Positions 1 to 10,916 of a stretch of 64,000 bases of DNA are shown here, in pieces (positions within the stretch are counted from its first letter, which is position 1; the number at the start of each line of letters is the position of its first letter). The position numbers were made by a program, and so were the translations under genes. The notes under the pieces are model-generated. The model saw only the letters and a list, made by a program, of their open reading frames with translations. It was not told the origin of the DNA and did no database searches. Source of the DNA: Tricholoma matsutake (lineage: Eukaryota; Basidiomycota; Agaricomycetes; Agaricales; Tricholomataceae); the NCBI GenBank assembly GCA_026075535.2, contig AP026546.1, positions 10,354,001 through 10,418,000 of the forward strand, in the 5' to 3' direction.

Positions 1-422
1 TGCCACATCCGATTACTCATCCTTTCGGCACGAGCTGGAAGTACTTGTATATACGTAATCTACCTTTTCTTTTGTAAGCTGATGCCAGGCCTCGCCTTAC
101 ATTGCGACTGCCAGTGATTGAGAGGCAGCGCTCATCATTAGGACAGCTGCAACCAGACAACTGATCGGATCTGGTTTAGTTACGATTTACATTACTCTAT
201 TCGGACGACTATTTTAGTTACAAGCCGAATTCAGTGATATCTCCGAGATCAGGCACTGTTGGAAGGGTTGTTGATCCGAAGTGTCAAAATAGGCACCCGA
301 CGAACGATGAACCATTGACAAACCTCGACAAACCTTATCACGTGACCCGTAAACGTTTGGAGAGGTCTCGAAGAAAAATTTTGAATTTGTTGAAGAAGTG
401 ATTCATCACAGATTCTACAATT

Positions 423-1518
423 ATGTCTGAACCTTCAACTTCTAATCCCGGTCCTAATCCTGTTCCCATACCAGCACTAGAGGCAAAAATTGATGCGCTC
501 ACAGTGCAAATGTCACAATTAGTGTCAGTATTGGCAGCATCACAGCCCAGACAAGTGGAAGTACAGCCAGAGACGACAGGAGAAAGAGATGATGAGATGG
601 AGGAGATGGTGGAGTGGATATCGCAGGAGGATGAGATGGTGGAGAAATCCGGAAATGAAAAAGTGTGCTTACCTAAGTACATGCCCCCGCAAATCTTTGA
701 CGGTACCATGGAGAATACAAAATCCTTCATCAGCTCTATAGTATTGTACATCCATGGGAGGAAGCCTGAGTTTCGTACAGCCGAGTCTAGGATTATGTTT
801 GCTCTCTCATACATTCAGGGGGGGGGAAGCACAGTTCTGGAGAAACAAGGCTATTAATCAAATTGCCGCAGGAAATAAACCATTTGCAACCTTCAAGGAA
901 TTTCAGGAGAGATTGGAGGCACAGTTTGGAGACCCTAATCCAAAGGTGACAGCCAATGCTAAATTAAAGACCATGTGCCAAGGTTCCTTAACAGCAGATG
1001 AATTTATTTTGCAGTTCAAAGCAGAAGCTTCGCAAATGGACATGGGAGAAGCCACGTTGGTAGAGTTTTTGAAAGCAGGATTAAATCCCTCTTTATTCAA
1101 GTCTATCTACCGACTACCTTCTATGCCAGAGAAGTTGGACAAGTGGTATAATTGGGCAATGCACCTTGACTGGCAATATCGGCAGGAACAGGCGAAGTCA
1201 AAGTTGATGTACAGTAGTAAATTTGGAAAGTCATCTGGAGGAAAGTCCGAGAAAGGAAAGGTGCCTCAGGCGCAAGCTCCGAGGGCACAGCCACCAGCCA
1301 TGGCAGTGACACCTATAGTTATGGAGTCAGCAGCACCAGCAGAGGCAATGGAGGTTGATCAAGTGGGGAGACGAGCCCCACTTAAATGTTTTAACTGTGG
1401 GCAGTTAGGACACATTTCTAAGTATTTCAAGCAGAAGAGAAAGATCAGGGGAGCTACAATTGAGGAAGTGAAGCTGGAGGAAGGCAGGCAGAAGAATTTT
1501 GTGGAAGAGTCCCAGTGA
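423..1518 (+). pseudogene. Gag of family A, copy A1 (frameshifted)
   Basis: The ATG at 423 is at the same place as in A2 and A3. A Pro/Ser-rich N terminus is followed by a Retrotrans_gag-like region (WRNKAINQIAAGNK, then FLKAGLNP) and a C-terminal CCHC zinc knuckle. A G-run at about 827-836 is longer than in A2 and A3 and moves the frame by one base, so the N terminus (423-857) and the rest (to 1518) lie in different frames. The last knuckle residue is Phe instead of Cys (GHISKYF), while A2 and A3 keep Cys. The product would form the nucleocapsid of virus-like particles. It ends at a TGA that the pol frame crosses. Confidence 0.85.
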
Positions 1519-2354
1519 AGGTTTCCCCATTGGTGACCCAGAATTGTTACAATGTATTAATATCCAAGGAAACCCAGAGTAAATCAGAAAAGGAAATCGA
1601 GGAGGAGTACAACTGTTGTCAATCACGTGACAATTTTCATGCGTTATTTCTGAAAACCCCTAAATTCTTTATTCACTCTGCATGAATAGAACCTGAAATC
1701 ACCTTGACTGTTGGACTGAAGACAGTGGACACACATGCAGCTATTGATGTGGAAGCATTGCTTGACAGTGGTGCTACAGGATTATTTATTAATCGATCCT
1801 TAATTACTGGAAATGCTATTAACACATGCAAGCTGGCGCAACCTATAATGGTGTACAATATTGACGGAACAGTCAATTGTGGAGGAACTATCAAGGAGGA
1901 GGTGACTATGGTCCTAAAGTATCAGGAGCATCAGAAGCGAGCCGTATTCGAAGTGTGCGATCTTGGGAAAACCAATCTAATAATAGGATGTCTGTGGTTA
2001 TGGAAGCATAATCCTGAAATTGATTGGAAAACTGGGAAAGTACAAATGACTCGTTGTCCTAAGGAATGTAATGTGTATGGGAGGAAGATGAAGAAGGAAA
2101 AAAGGAAAAAGAAAGAGAAAGAATGTCCGAGGAAGTATTCTGTTACGATGGAGGAAGTGGAGGATGAGGAAATGCCAAATGGGGAAGTTCCGATCATGAT
2201 CGAGAAAGAAGAGCAGAAGCAAACCTTTAGAGCAGTTCGTGGAGGACAGTCATGGGACAAGAATATCGTGAAGGTGGAGAAGCCAGTGGAGGAATGGGTG
2301 CCAAAAGTGTATCATGAACATTTATCAGTGTTCCAAAAGAAGGAGTCTGAGTGA
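1519..2354 (+). pseudogene. Family A pol N-terminal part: aspartic protease and linker (A1)
   Basis: Pol lies in the -1 frame relative to gag, as judged from A3. The retropepsin active site is visible as LLDSGATG near 1760. A downstream GCLWLWKHNPEIDW segment is the typical end of the fold. A lysine/glutamate-rich linker follows. There are two in-frame TGA codons. The one at 1683-1685 is CGA in A3. The one at 2352-2354 is CAA in A2 and A3, which implies an ancestral CGA. A short stretch before the protease is also altered relative to A3. The product would process Gag-Pol. Confidence 0.8.
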
Positions 2355-4031
2355 ATGCCAGTGCGAAAGCCATGGGATCATGCAATTGAGATGAAGCCAG
2401 GGTTTGTGCCGAAGAAGTCAAAGGTATATCCATTATCTCTGATGGAACAAGAAGAAGTGGATGCATTCCTGAAGGAGCAATTGCGCAAAGGATACATACG
2501 ACCTTTGAAATCACCACAGATGTCACCAATATTCTTCATGCCCAAAAAAGACCAAAGGAAGAGGATGTGTACCGATTATAGGTATCTGGATGAGTGGACA
2601 GTGAAGAATGCGTACCCCCTGCCATTGATCTCAGAAATAATTGATAAGGTGGGAAAAGCCAAGGTCTTTACAAAAGTGGATTTACAATGGGGATACAACA
2701 ATGTACAAATAAAGAAAGGAGATGAGTGGAAGGCCGCATTTGCCACGCATCGAGGATCCTTTGAGCCGCTTGTCATGTTTTTTGGGATGACTAATAGTCC
2801 CCCGACCTTTCAAAATATGATGAACAACATTTTCAAGGACGTAATAGACAAAGGTGTGGTAATAATATTTATTGACAACATTCTGATATTCACGGAGGAT
2901 GAAGAGAATCATGAGGTGATAGTGCAGGAGGTGTTACAGAGGTTGGCGGAGAATGATCTATTTTTGAAACCAGAGAAGTGTGTGTTTGGGGCAAGTGAGA
3001 TCAAGTTCCTAGGATTATTGATCAGCCCTGATGGGATCAAAATGGATCCAATCAAGGTACAGGCGATCACAGATTGGCCTGCACCCACCCGTGTCAAGGA
3101 GGTTCAAGCCTTCTTGGGACTTGCAAATTATTATCGTTGCTTTGTGCACAATTTTTCTAAAATTGCCGCACCCTTACATAACCTTATGCGAAAGGGAGTA
3201 GTATGGAGGTGGGGAGAGCAGCAGCAGACAGTGTTTGAGGAGTTGAAGAGGAAGTTTGTGGAGGGACCAATATTAGCCCCAGTAGATTTCACACACCCTT
3301 TGCAAGTGGAATCCGATGCATCCGATTTTGCTACTGGAGCAGTATTATCAATGCTGTGCAAAGATGACAAATGGCATCCTTGTGCATACTTGTCAAAAGG
3401 GTTGAATGATGTGGAGAGGAATTATGATGTGCATGACAAAGAGATGTTGGGGATAATACGAGCATTGGAGGCATGGAGGCATTATTTGGAGGGATGTACG
3501 CATCAGATTGAGATCTGGACGGATCATCAAAATCTGCAATACTTCATGTCCGCTAAAAAGCTTAATCACTGGCAAGCGCATTGGGCACTATTCCTATCGC
3601 GTTTCAACTTTCACTTGGTCCATAAAGCGGGAAGCTTAATGAGGAAAGCAGATGCATTATCCAGATGTATTGATCATAAAAGGGGGGTGGAGGAGGACAA
3701 TAAAAATGTTACCTTACTCAAACCCGAATACTTTTGCATTTGCACTATGTGTCAAGGGCATCTATTAATAGATAGCTCGGAAACGGAAATGTTGTCTAAA
3801 ATTAGACAATGTTCAGAAATGGACGATGAAGTAGTGGAAGCCGTGAAAGCTCTGAAGGGAGAGAAGAAAGGTAATATCAAAGGAGACGAATGGGCTGAGG
3901 AACAAGGGTTGGTGTTGTTTCGAGGAAAGTGTATGTACCGAAAGATCAGGATTTGCAAAGGGAGATCATCTGGTTACATCATAATACACCGACTGCCGGA
4001 CACCCAGGAAGATGGAAGACATTGGAATTAG
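2355..4031 (+). pseudogene. Family A reverse transcriptase-RNase H and start of integrase (A1)
   Basis: A 558-codon open stretch begins [17 protein letters not shown]. It contains the RT fingers (SPIFFMPKKDQ, DYRYL), palm and thumb (KCVFGASEIKFLG), then RNase H ([43 protein letters not shown]). The catalytic YxDD box reads FIDN, so the second Asp is Asn. A2 keeps FIDD and A3 has lost the region. The canonical DLRWGYNN reads DLQWGYNN (CAA at 2685-2687), while A2 and A3 have TGA there. A one-base deletion near 3930 shifts the frame at the start of the integrase zinc domain and creates the stop at 4029-4031. Confidence 0.9.
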
Positions 4032-4683
4032 TAATGGAATTTCAAAGTATGTGTTGGGGTATGTGGATGGATGTGATACATGCATGAGGGGGAAGAAATT
4101 TCCAGAGAAACCTGCAGGAAAATTAATGCCGAACCCCATACCTAAAACGCCGGTGTGAGATATATCTGTGGATTTTATTACCGGATTACCTGAGGCTTAA
4201 CGGTACGATGCAATATTCATAGTATGCGACTGCTTCACAAAGGAGGTCCATATTATTCCTACTACTACAGAAACCTCATCATTGGGCTTGGTGCGCCTCT
4301 ATTTAAATCAGGTATGGCAGTTACATGGGTTACCCGATACCGTTATCTCCAATCGTGGACCACAATTTGCTTCCACATTTATGCGAGAACTGAACAAGAT
4401 ATTGGGAATTCAAGCTAAACTATTTATGGTATATCACCCACAGACTGATGGGCAGACAGAGAGAATGAATCAGGAGTTGGAGCAGTACCTACGTATGTTT
4501 GTCAACTACCAACAAACTGACTGGCCCGAATGGTTGGCAATTGCTGAATTTTCCCACAATAACAAATTCCATTTGGCTACTCGTATGACACCCTTTTTTC
4601 GCAAATTATGGATATCATCCTCGCATGGGAGTAGAACCCAGAAGGGAAGTCAAAGTACAGTCGGTAGAAGATTTTGTATCTAA
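4032..4683 (+). pseudogene. Family A integrase zinc-binding region and catalytic core (A1)
   Basis: The remainder of the HHCC region (CDTCMRGKKF) is preceded by a 19-nt deletion that A2 shares and A3 lacks. A TGA at 4156-4158, just before DISVDFITGLP, occurs in all three copies. The core shows VCDCFTKEVHIIP (CGC to TGC relative to A3), then ISNRGPQFAS with the second catalytic Asp replaced by Asn, then HPQTDGQTERMNQELEQYL. A TAA interrupts at about 4198. An extra T in a T-run near 4590 shifts the frame after TPFF. The core would insert cDNA into chromosomes. Confidence 0.85.
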
Positions 4684-5314
4684 GATGCAAAAGGTACAAG
4701 AGGAAGCAGAGGCGGCATTGAAGAAAGCATGTGATGACATGATGCGACATGCAGATTGTACTCGAGCACGCGCTCCAGAGTACAAAGTTGGTGACTTGGC
4801 ATGGCTAAGTACCAAGGACCTGAATATTCCACAACCTTCGAAGAAACTTACAGAGAAACAAGTTGGCCCATATGCGATCTCTAAAGTGATCTTGCCTAAT
4901 GCGGTAGTGCTAAAATTACCCCGATCATTTAAGATTGATCCCGAGATTAACGTATCCCGCCTACGCCCTTACTGTCTGCCCACTATTCCTGGCCAACAAA
5001 CTACTCCGCAACCTCCGATAATAGTAGAAGGTGCTCCAGAATACATAGTTGAAGAAATTCTAGACTCATGTCTTCGACGGAATAAATTGGAGTTCTTAAT
5101 AAAGTGGAAAAACTATACCGATGAAAATAATTCATGGGAACCCGAAGAGAATTGTAAGCGAGCGCGTAACGCAATCGCCCAATTCTTTAAACGTAATCCG
5201 AATGCTCCGCGTCGCATTGTGAGAATGGTGTATGAGGGGATGAAATTCTGGCCTTACCAAAATTTCACAGAGGGGACAAACATAATATTTTCTTGCCTGG
5301 AAGTTGAGGCATAA
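4625..5314 (+). CDS. Family A integrase C terminus with chromodomain (A1)
   Basis: An open 229-codon stretch continues the integrase after the frameshift. It has a GPY/F-like segment (KKLTEKQVGPYAISKVI) followed by a chromodomain (EYIVEEILDS, LEFLIKWKNYTDENNSWEPEENC). This makes family A a chromovirus. Chromodomains in this position are known to direct integration to particular chromatin, often heterochromatin. The TAA stop directly adjoins the polypurine tract. As a fragment it has no start of its own. Confidence 0.87.
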   Translation: MGVEPRREVKVQSVEDFVSKMQKVQEEAEAALKKACDDMMRHADCTRARAPEYKVGDLAWLSTKDLNIPQPSKKLTEKQVGPYAISKVILPNAVVLKLPRSFKIDPEINVSRLRPYCLPTIPGQQTTPQPPIIVEGAPEYIVEEILDSCLRRNKLEFLIKWKNYTDENNSWEPEENCKRARNAIAQFFKRNPNAPRRIVRMVYEGMKFWPYQNFTEGTNIIFSCLEVEA

Positions 5315-5322
5315 AAGGGGGG
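5313..5322 (+). other. Polypurine tract of A1
   Basis: AAAAGGGGGG followed by TAA lies directly upstream of the 3' LTR, and the pol stop codon overlaps it. The same tract is at 49883-49892 in A3. It is the expected primer for plus-strand DNA synthesis. Confidence 0.85.
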
Positions 5323-5325
5323 TAA

Positions 5326-5726
5326 TGTTAGGAAACCACCCCATTACCTAATAAACTTTCATTTTTATTTTATTATGTCGAATTACGCTACATGACACCA
5401 AATGATGCTACATTTTGATAGCATGAGAATTTTATTTCACATGCATCAAATGTATGCGCATGTACGAGTGCATTGGTAACAACAATGTACAATATATGTA
5501 ACATAGTATAAAAACCCTAAATATATGCCTAGGGGACCCCAGTTGTGTTCTCTTAGGTATTCCACCTACGTTTTCGGTGTGAAAGGCCTATCTCAACAAA
5601 CTTACCTATTAATAACCCCTCGCATCAAAACCATCAATTTCCCCATCACGCGCACGGATACCGCCCCCTTCTTGTAGAGAGAACCCGCACGGTCTTAGCT
5701 AGCAGATAGTGGGTGTCGCCCTAACA
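5326..5726 (+). repeat. 3' LTR of A1 (401 bp)
   Basis: It begins TGTTAGG and ends CCTAACA, an inverted terminal heptamer. It matches the LTRs at 19411-19811, 49478-49879 and 54916-55317 almost base for base. The flanking five bases after it are ACATT. The 5' partner is outside the window, so the target duplication cannot be checked. Confidence 0.95.
5507..5551 (+). promoter_or_regulatory. Family A LTR core promoter and predicted transcript start / self-primer
   Basis: A TATAAAAA box starts at 5507. AGTTGTGTTCT lies at 5541-5551, 34 nt downstream. That 11-mer is exactly complementary to the site 2 nt inside the 5' LTR of A2 and A3. The match stops sharply at both ends. The position fits the first 11 nt of the element transcript, as in Schizosaccharomyces Tf1. 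Confidence 0.75.
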
Positions 5727-5749
5727 ACATTTGTGTGTAAGTAAAATAC

Positions 5750-7440
5750 AATGGAAGTATTGATTAACATTGACTGCCAGTGATGTGGCAGTCGAGAGGG
5801 GGGAAGTTATCTGCAGTTCAACTGCCGATAATATTGCAGGGGGGAGAGGGGGTGAATGAATGTAAGCATTGAGAATGAACAAAGATGTTACCTGCACCCC
5901 CCCCCCCCGCGTGGGCCATTGTATGTCAAGTTAAGATGTCACGTGTTGGTTTAGGGTGTGCTTTCTGAAGTGGAATGAGTAGTTAAGGGAGAACAAACAA
6001 AGACGTTAACTGCAGTTTCACTGCAGGTAGCACTATTGTGGTGGACAAAAAAAAAGAGCATCAAGTGCAGGATACATGCCAGCATAGACAACAACTGACA
6101 AACCCCCTCTATGGCATAGGATAGGCTGTCACAGCCTAGAGCCAGCACATGAGAGGTGGACAAGGGTCATTGTTAAGTGTTGAGTAGAAGTTGTAGAGGA
6201 TGGATCAAGTAAGACAGGGAATCCTATGGAAATCCAGGGCAGGGTTTACTTGATGTGTCATACCAAGTGGGGGAGCAGAAAGGACTTGGCTTCAACTTAT
6301 AAGAAGTTGCGCCCTTCTCCTTATCAAGTGTCCTAATTTCAAGGCAAGGGTAAGGAAGATGACCAAAGGTCCGGAGAATTTCCAGAGAGGATGAGCAGGA
6401 GTTCGAGAATGAATTAAGAACATAATTGGAGTTTAAAGAGGATAGGATTAAGTGGGAGACTTGGTTGATTTACAAACTGGCGATACAAAATGAAAGTAGC
6501 TAGCTTAAATACTAAAGTCTGGAGGTGATAGGGGTTTCTGAGGCTGTGATAATTGCAAACCAGCTTCTGAGATAAATAACCTAAAACCGTTTCATCAAAT
6601 TGGAAATGAGGGAATTTCACCTCTAGGCAGTGCTGCTGATAGGAGGTGGGCTGTGGTGCAAGGCAGCCAGGAAGGGAGCGGAAAATGATTGGAAGTCCAG
6701 TTGGGAGAATCAGTCTTGACAGTCGTCTAATGTCAATCACATTACCTGCAGTTCAACTGCAGGTAGCAGGCACCAAGGATAGTCAATCAGAATGTTATTG
6801 ACAGTTCAACCGTTGATAGCGGCGGTGGTTAAAGAACAAGGATAGTTGATTAGAATGTTATCGACAGTTGAACTGCCAATAACACTCTGGTGGTGGTTAG
6901 AGAACAAGCAAGCAAACAAGCAACAACTGATGACCTCCCTCTATGGCATAGGATAGGCCATCACAGCCTAGAGCCAGCACATGAGAGGGCAGCTGAGGGT
7001 CGTGTAATGTTGATCGCATTACCTGCAGTTGAACTGCAGGTAGCAAGCACCAAGGATAGTCGATCAGAATGTTATTGACAGTTGAACTGTCGATAACACC
7101 CCAGTGCTGGTAGGGAGAGAACAAGGATAGTCGATTAGAATGTTATTGACAGTTGAACTGTCGATAACACCCCAGTGGTGGTGGTTAGAGAACAAAGGTA
7201 GTTGATCAGAATGTTATCGGCAGTTGAACTGCCGATAACATCTTGGTGGTGGTTAGAGAACTGGTGGTTAGAGAGCAAGCAGGCATTCAAGATGGCAACT
7301 GACAACCTCTGTCTATGGCATAGGATAGGCCATCACAGCCTAGAGCCAGCACATGAGAGCACAGCTGAGAGTCATCTAATGTCAATTGCATTACCTGCAG
7401 TTGAACTGCAGGTAGCAAGCACAAAGGGTACTCGATCCAG
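5750..7440. repeat. Array of short perfect palindromes and direct repeats
   Basis: About ten short palindromes with one central base recur here. Class 1 has an 11-nt arm TACCTGCAGTT (6743-6765, 7019-7041, 7391-7413). Class 2 has a 13-nt arm like GTTATCGGCAGTT (7213-7239, with variants near 6793, 6859, 7071 and 7140). Both share the core CAGTTnAACTG. Longer direct repeats (GGCATAGGATAGGC, then GAGCCAGCACATGAGAG) occur three times near 6113, 6945 and 7318. No coding potential is seen. The array is interrupted by the solo LTR at 6171-6721. Confidence 0.8.
6171..6721 (-). repeat. Solo LTR related to family B, inserted in the palindrome array
   Basis: It starts TGTTAAG and ends TTGACA, with internal similarity to the family B LTR (GGCTTCAACTTATAAGAAG) and closer similarity to the inverted copy at 8159-8738. 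The flanks are GTCAT and GTCGT, a 5-bp duplication differing by one CpG-type change. Two other repeat units of the array, near 7000 and 7370, carry the uninterrupted target, so the empty site is visible. Confidence 0.8.
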
Positions 7441-8158
7441 AAATGATCACTGGTTACAAGTGTAGCCAATTCTGGGAGTTGCCTTTTTTATCTAAAATCC
7501 ACGTCTCGGCTAATTTTATGTCTCACAGTTTCAAAAGTCACTAATGGTTGCTTTGAATTACTGACCGTGGGTCAAACAGCACTGATTTTTTTGTTTGGCT
7601 GAATTTTTTGGTGGATCAGGGATCTAAGAATGAGTCTTTCTTATGTAAACATAAGGACTCGTAACCCTTGTGGAGGGTATCCATACTCCCAGGGATATGA
7701 GGGTATGACTATATGAGGTTAAAGATAAGATATCATTTTTTGCCCTCCACATACTTTTACTCTTGGAATACATGGCTGTTAGGAAATCATTCCCAAGTGT
7801 ACCTATATTATTTTTCCTTTTTTTGCTATTTTATTTACCAGTAAATACTAAGACATGTTGGCTTGTGGGGTCTGGAAATGCCTCCAATTCTAAACTCCAA
7901 CAATAGCATGAAGGAGTGGTAGTCATAATTATCTCACTCTACACCACTTTCTGACAATACTTTGTATGAGAAAAAATAGTAAGAATATTAGTCTAATGAA
8001 AGTCTTTGGAGTGGATTCTTAAAATTTGAGATTGTTATTTGAGTACTGCTTGTTTACATATGATATCTCAAGATGAGAAGCTTTTGAGAAAAAAATTAAT
8101 CTGCAAAAGATGAATGCATCAAACATCAAAAACCATGGCCCTCACACCTCTCCAACAG
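7441..8158. other. AT-rich sequence with no recognised feature
   Basis: I see no long open frame, terminal repeat or RNA-like fold here. The right edge ends in AACAG, which is the target duplication of the next solo LTR. Confidence 0.6.
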
Positions 8159-8738
8159 TGTCAAGACCGATTCTCTCGACTGGATTTCTGATCGTTTTCT
8201 GCCCCCCTTCCTGGCTGCCTTGCATCACAGCCCACCTCCTATCAGCAGCACTGCCTAGAGGCAAAATTCCCTCATTTCCAATTAGGTGAAACGGTTTCAG
8301 GATTTGCCTCAGAAGCCAGTTTTCATATTAACCACAGCCTCGGAAACTCCAACCTTAGTATGTAAGCTAGCTACTTTCATTCTGTATTGCCAGTTTGTAA
8401 ATCAACCAAGTCTCCCACTTAATCCTATCCTCTTTAAACTCCAATTACATTCTTAAGTCATTCTCAAACTCTTACTCATCCTCTCTGGAAATTCTCCAGA
8501 CCTCTGGTCATCTTCCTTACCCTCACCTTGAAATTAGGAAACTTGACGAGGAGAAGGGCACAACTTCTTATAAGTTGAAGCCAAGTCCTTTCTGCTCCAT
8601 CACTTGGTATGACACATCAAGTAAACCCTGCCCCAGATTTCCATAGGATTCCCTCTCTTACTTGATCCATCCACTACAACTTCTATTGTCCAGGTACAAC
8701 CAGAATTCCGACGACTTCCCCTTCAAGATCAGTACTTA
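8159..8738 (+). repeat. Older solo LTR, split by family B; its last bases are at 16471-16478
   Basis: It starts TGTCAAG at 8159 and runs to 8738. It resumes after the family B element as ACTTAACA, ending at 16478. Flanks AACAG (8154-8158) and AACAG (16479-16483) form a perfect 5-bp target duplication across the nested element. It is the inverted relative of 6171-6721. Family B inserted only 3 bp before its terminus. Confidence 0.82.
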
Positions 8739-9435
8739 TGTTAAGAACTGATCTGAAAGGGCTCATCGGAATCCGGTCGGACCCAGCGGGTGTTTGAGAG
8801 CAGAAGATTGTCGGGTCATAGCAGATTATGCAGATGGGTAACGAAAAGGACTTGGCTTCAGCTTGTAAGAAGCTGCACCCTTCACCTCGTCTGGTGTCCT
8901 AATTTTGGGTAGAGGTTTTAGAGATAGGAGCAGGAGAGTGCAGGTAAATGCGGGAAGGAGTACGGAGGGACTTGGGTTAAGTTCAGATGAGACTAGAACT
9001 TCAGAGGGGAACTAGAGGTTGAGTCAAATGGAGTTCAGACTCTTAGAGGTCAGGAGTTGGAGTAGAAGGAGGTTTTAGATTGACAGGGTAAAGTCGAGTC
9101 TATGTCGATATATGAACTGAGGAATACAAAGCAAAACTAACTAAGCTTAAATACTAGAGTCCAGAACAAGAGCGGAACGGAAACAGAAACTGTGGCAGTG
9201 TCTCAACTGCGTAGATAAATTGCCTAGCGGAGGCTGCACAGGAATCCATAGTTGAATTTGCAAAACTAGATGGCAGCCTTGGAAGGCAGCCATGGTTGCT
9301 GTACATGGCGGCCTGGTGCACAGCAGTGTGGGCAGTGGAAGGGGGCCGGAATGAAGGCGATAGGAGTTGAGTTAGGAACAGTGGAAAAGATCGGAAGGTT
9401 GCAGGTTCCAAGCGGGCAAGGAATGGATTGTGACA
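8739..9435 (-). repeat. 3' LTR of family B
   Basis: It aligns over its full length with 15774-16470, and I saw no indel. Most differences between the two are CG/TG/CA-type transitions. On the element strand it follows the polypurine tract AAGGGGGAAATAC (plus-strand 9436-9448). Confidence 0.93.
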
Positions 9436-9567
9436 GTATTTCCCCCTTAGTGCTGAGCCTATGAGGCACGTGAAGGTTCGAGTCCAAATGAGGAAGTTGG
9501 TCGACTCCCAAATGCAGCAATTGGTTGAAAAATTTTGTTGTTTTCCTTCTTCCATCACCTACACAAA

Positions 9568-10582
9568 ATGTCCCCCCCAGCAGGCTCTTCTCAACTGAAA
9601 TTGGCCGCAATGAAGGCTCAGTACAAACAGAGGGAGTGGGAGATGAAAGAACAGATGGAGCAGGAGGTGAGAGAATTGGAGTAGGCAGCAAGGGAGGAGG
9701 AACGTCAGGCGCAGGAGGCGCAGAAGGCATCAGAGGAGGCTGCAAAGGCAGAGGAGGCGTGCCAGGCAGTGGCGTGGAAAAAAGAGGCTTTGGCCGCAAA
9801 ACACACAGAGAAGAAGCAGGCGGCTGCGGCTGCGGGTTTGGAGGATGAGGCCGAGGGGAGCAAGTCCCCAAAGAAGAAGAAGATTGCAACGTCAAGGGCG
9901 CGGGTGGGGTCAGAAGAACCGGCGAGTCCGGTGCAGGTGCAGGCTGCCTTGCCCTGCAAAAGGTGCATGTTGGTTTTTCTTTCAATGTTTTTGGACTGAC
10001 AAGTGGCTTAGATGCCAATATCAAAAAATTTCATGCTTCAAGATGGGTGCGAAGGGACGCGTGTGCGATAACTGCATGCGCGTTAAGCACAAGTGCGAGG
10101 AGGTCGTGTGGGAGGGGCAGGAGGCCCCAACAGTAAGAAAAGCGAGGTCTGGAGCGGGAACAGTGGGCCCGCAAGAAAACAGCGGAGAAGTGGCGGAGCT
10201 GCTATGGCAGCTGGTGAAGGTGGTGAGGAAAGGGTTTGGGGAGGTGGCGACAGCGGTGAGGGAGTCGATGGAGGAGATCCAGGATGCAATGGACCCGGAG
10301 TGGGAGGCAGACGAAAGTATCGAGGGGGAGAGTGACGAGGACGAGGAGGAAGTGGAGCGGGCAGTACGAGAGTCCCGACGGGAGAGGCGCGGGATCCGCC
10401 AGTCTGGAGATGACTGGGCGGGATTCCAAAGATATTTGGAAAAAAGGCGGGCAGACAACGTGGAGGAGGGCAAGGGTGAGGAAGAGGAGGATGAAGGTGG
10501 GAAAGGTGGAGAAGCAGAGGAAGGTGGTGAAGTCGGAGGAGAGGATGATGAAGATGGAGAGGGAGAAGCGGAGGTAGTGTAG
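9568..10582 (+). pseudogene. Antisense accessory gene of family B: coiled coil with Zn2Cys6-like cluster (one premature stop)
   Basis: It starts at ATG 9568, has an intron at 9963-10011 (GTGCAT...TTAG, 49 nt) and stops at TAG 10580-10582, giving 321 codons. An Ala/Glu/Lys-rich coiled coil (QREWEMKEQMEQEVRELE) and a basic stretch PKKKKIATSRARV come first. The cysteine array C-X2-C-X6-C-X8-C-X2-C-X6-C, the fungal binuclear zinc spacing, is completed only by the splice. The C terminus is very acidic. A TAG at 9682-9684 (codon 39) interrupts it. An AATAAA lies at 10620-10625. The gene converges with pol, and the two stops are about 90 bp apart. A DNA-binding or Gag-like role is inference. A similar protein is encoded at 38059-39974. 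Confidence 0.72.
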
Positions 10583-10671
10583 GGATCCAGTCAGATCCAA
10601 AAAAAAACTTTTTTTTTTCAATAAAGTTTGTTCTGAGTTTGGACTGAGTGAATAAGTAACGTGAATCGTCT

Positions 10672-10916
10672 TTAAGTGGGTAACGGTCCGATTTTCTGCA
10701 GGTAGCAGGTGTGAAAATCGGCAAGGAGTTCTTGGGTGTGGTCAAGTTCTGTAGCAGGTAGCCAGGAAGTCTCTTCGTTGGTTCCTGGTAACCTTCCCAT
10801 CGGATGAGGTAGAGAATCTTGCAGTGACGTCGGTTGTCGACTTTGGAGTCAAGGACTTCGGCGATCTCATATTCGAGCTCATCATTGATGGTGATCGGAG
10901 GAGGTGGAGGTTGTAC
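10672..10916 (-). pseudogene. Family B pol C terminus: chromodomain (frameshifted)
   Basis: After the TGA at 10917-10919 the frame continues with EYEIAEVLDSK and ILYLIRWEGY, a chromodomain start. It then needs a one-base shift near 10790 to read EETSWLPATEL. That second frame ends at a TAA at about 10672-10674. This places family B among the chromoviruses. The domain would bind modified histone tails during integration. Confidence 0.7.

Larger units (their letters stand above)
1..5726 (+). mobile_element. Ty3/gypsy chromovirus family A, copy A1 (5' end outside window)
   Basis: The order is leader, gag, protease, reverse transcriptase, RNase H, integrase, chromodomain, polypurine tract and 3' LTR. 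The first bases match the leader of the complete copy A3 about 100 bp inside its 5' LTR, so only the 5' LTR is missing from the window. The reading frames are broken by a G-run frameshift in gag, several TGA codons and indels in pol. The second catalytic Asp is lost both in RT (FIDN) and in integrase (ISNRG), so this copy is dead. It shares a 19-nt integrase deletion and the integrase D-to-N change with A2, which suggests both descend from one already defective source. Confidence 0.93.

Noticed and set aside
5750..7440. CRISPR-like array
   Set aside because: Spacing is irregular, repeats are palindromes of two classes, intervening sequence is itself repeated, and the host is eukaryotic.
9266..10024. 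Long minus-strand Pro-rich open frame overlapping the antisense gene
   Set aside because: Shadow of the GC-rich Ala/Glu coding strand. It is low-complexity Pro and has no domain.
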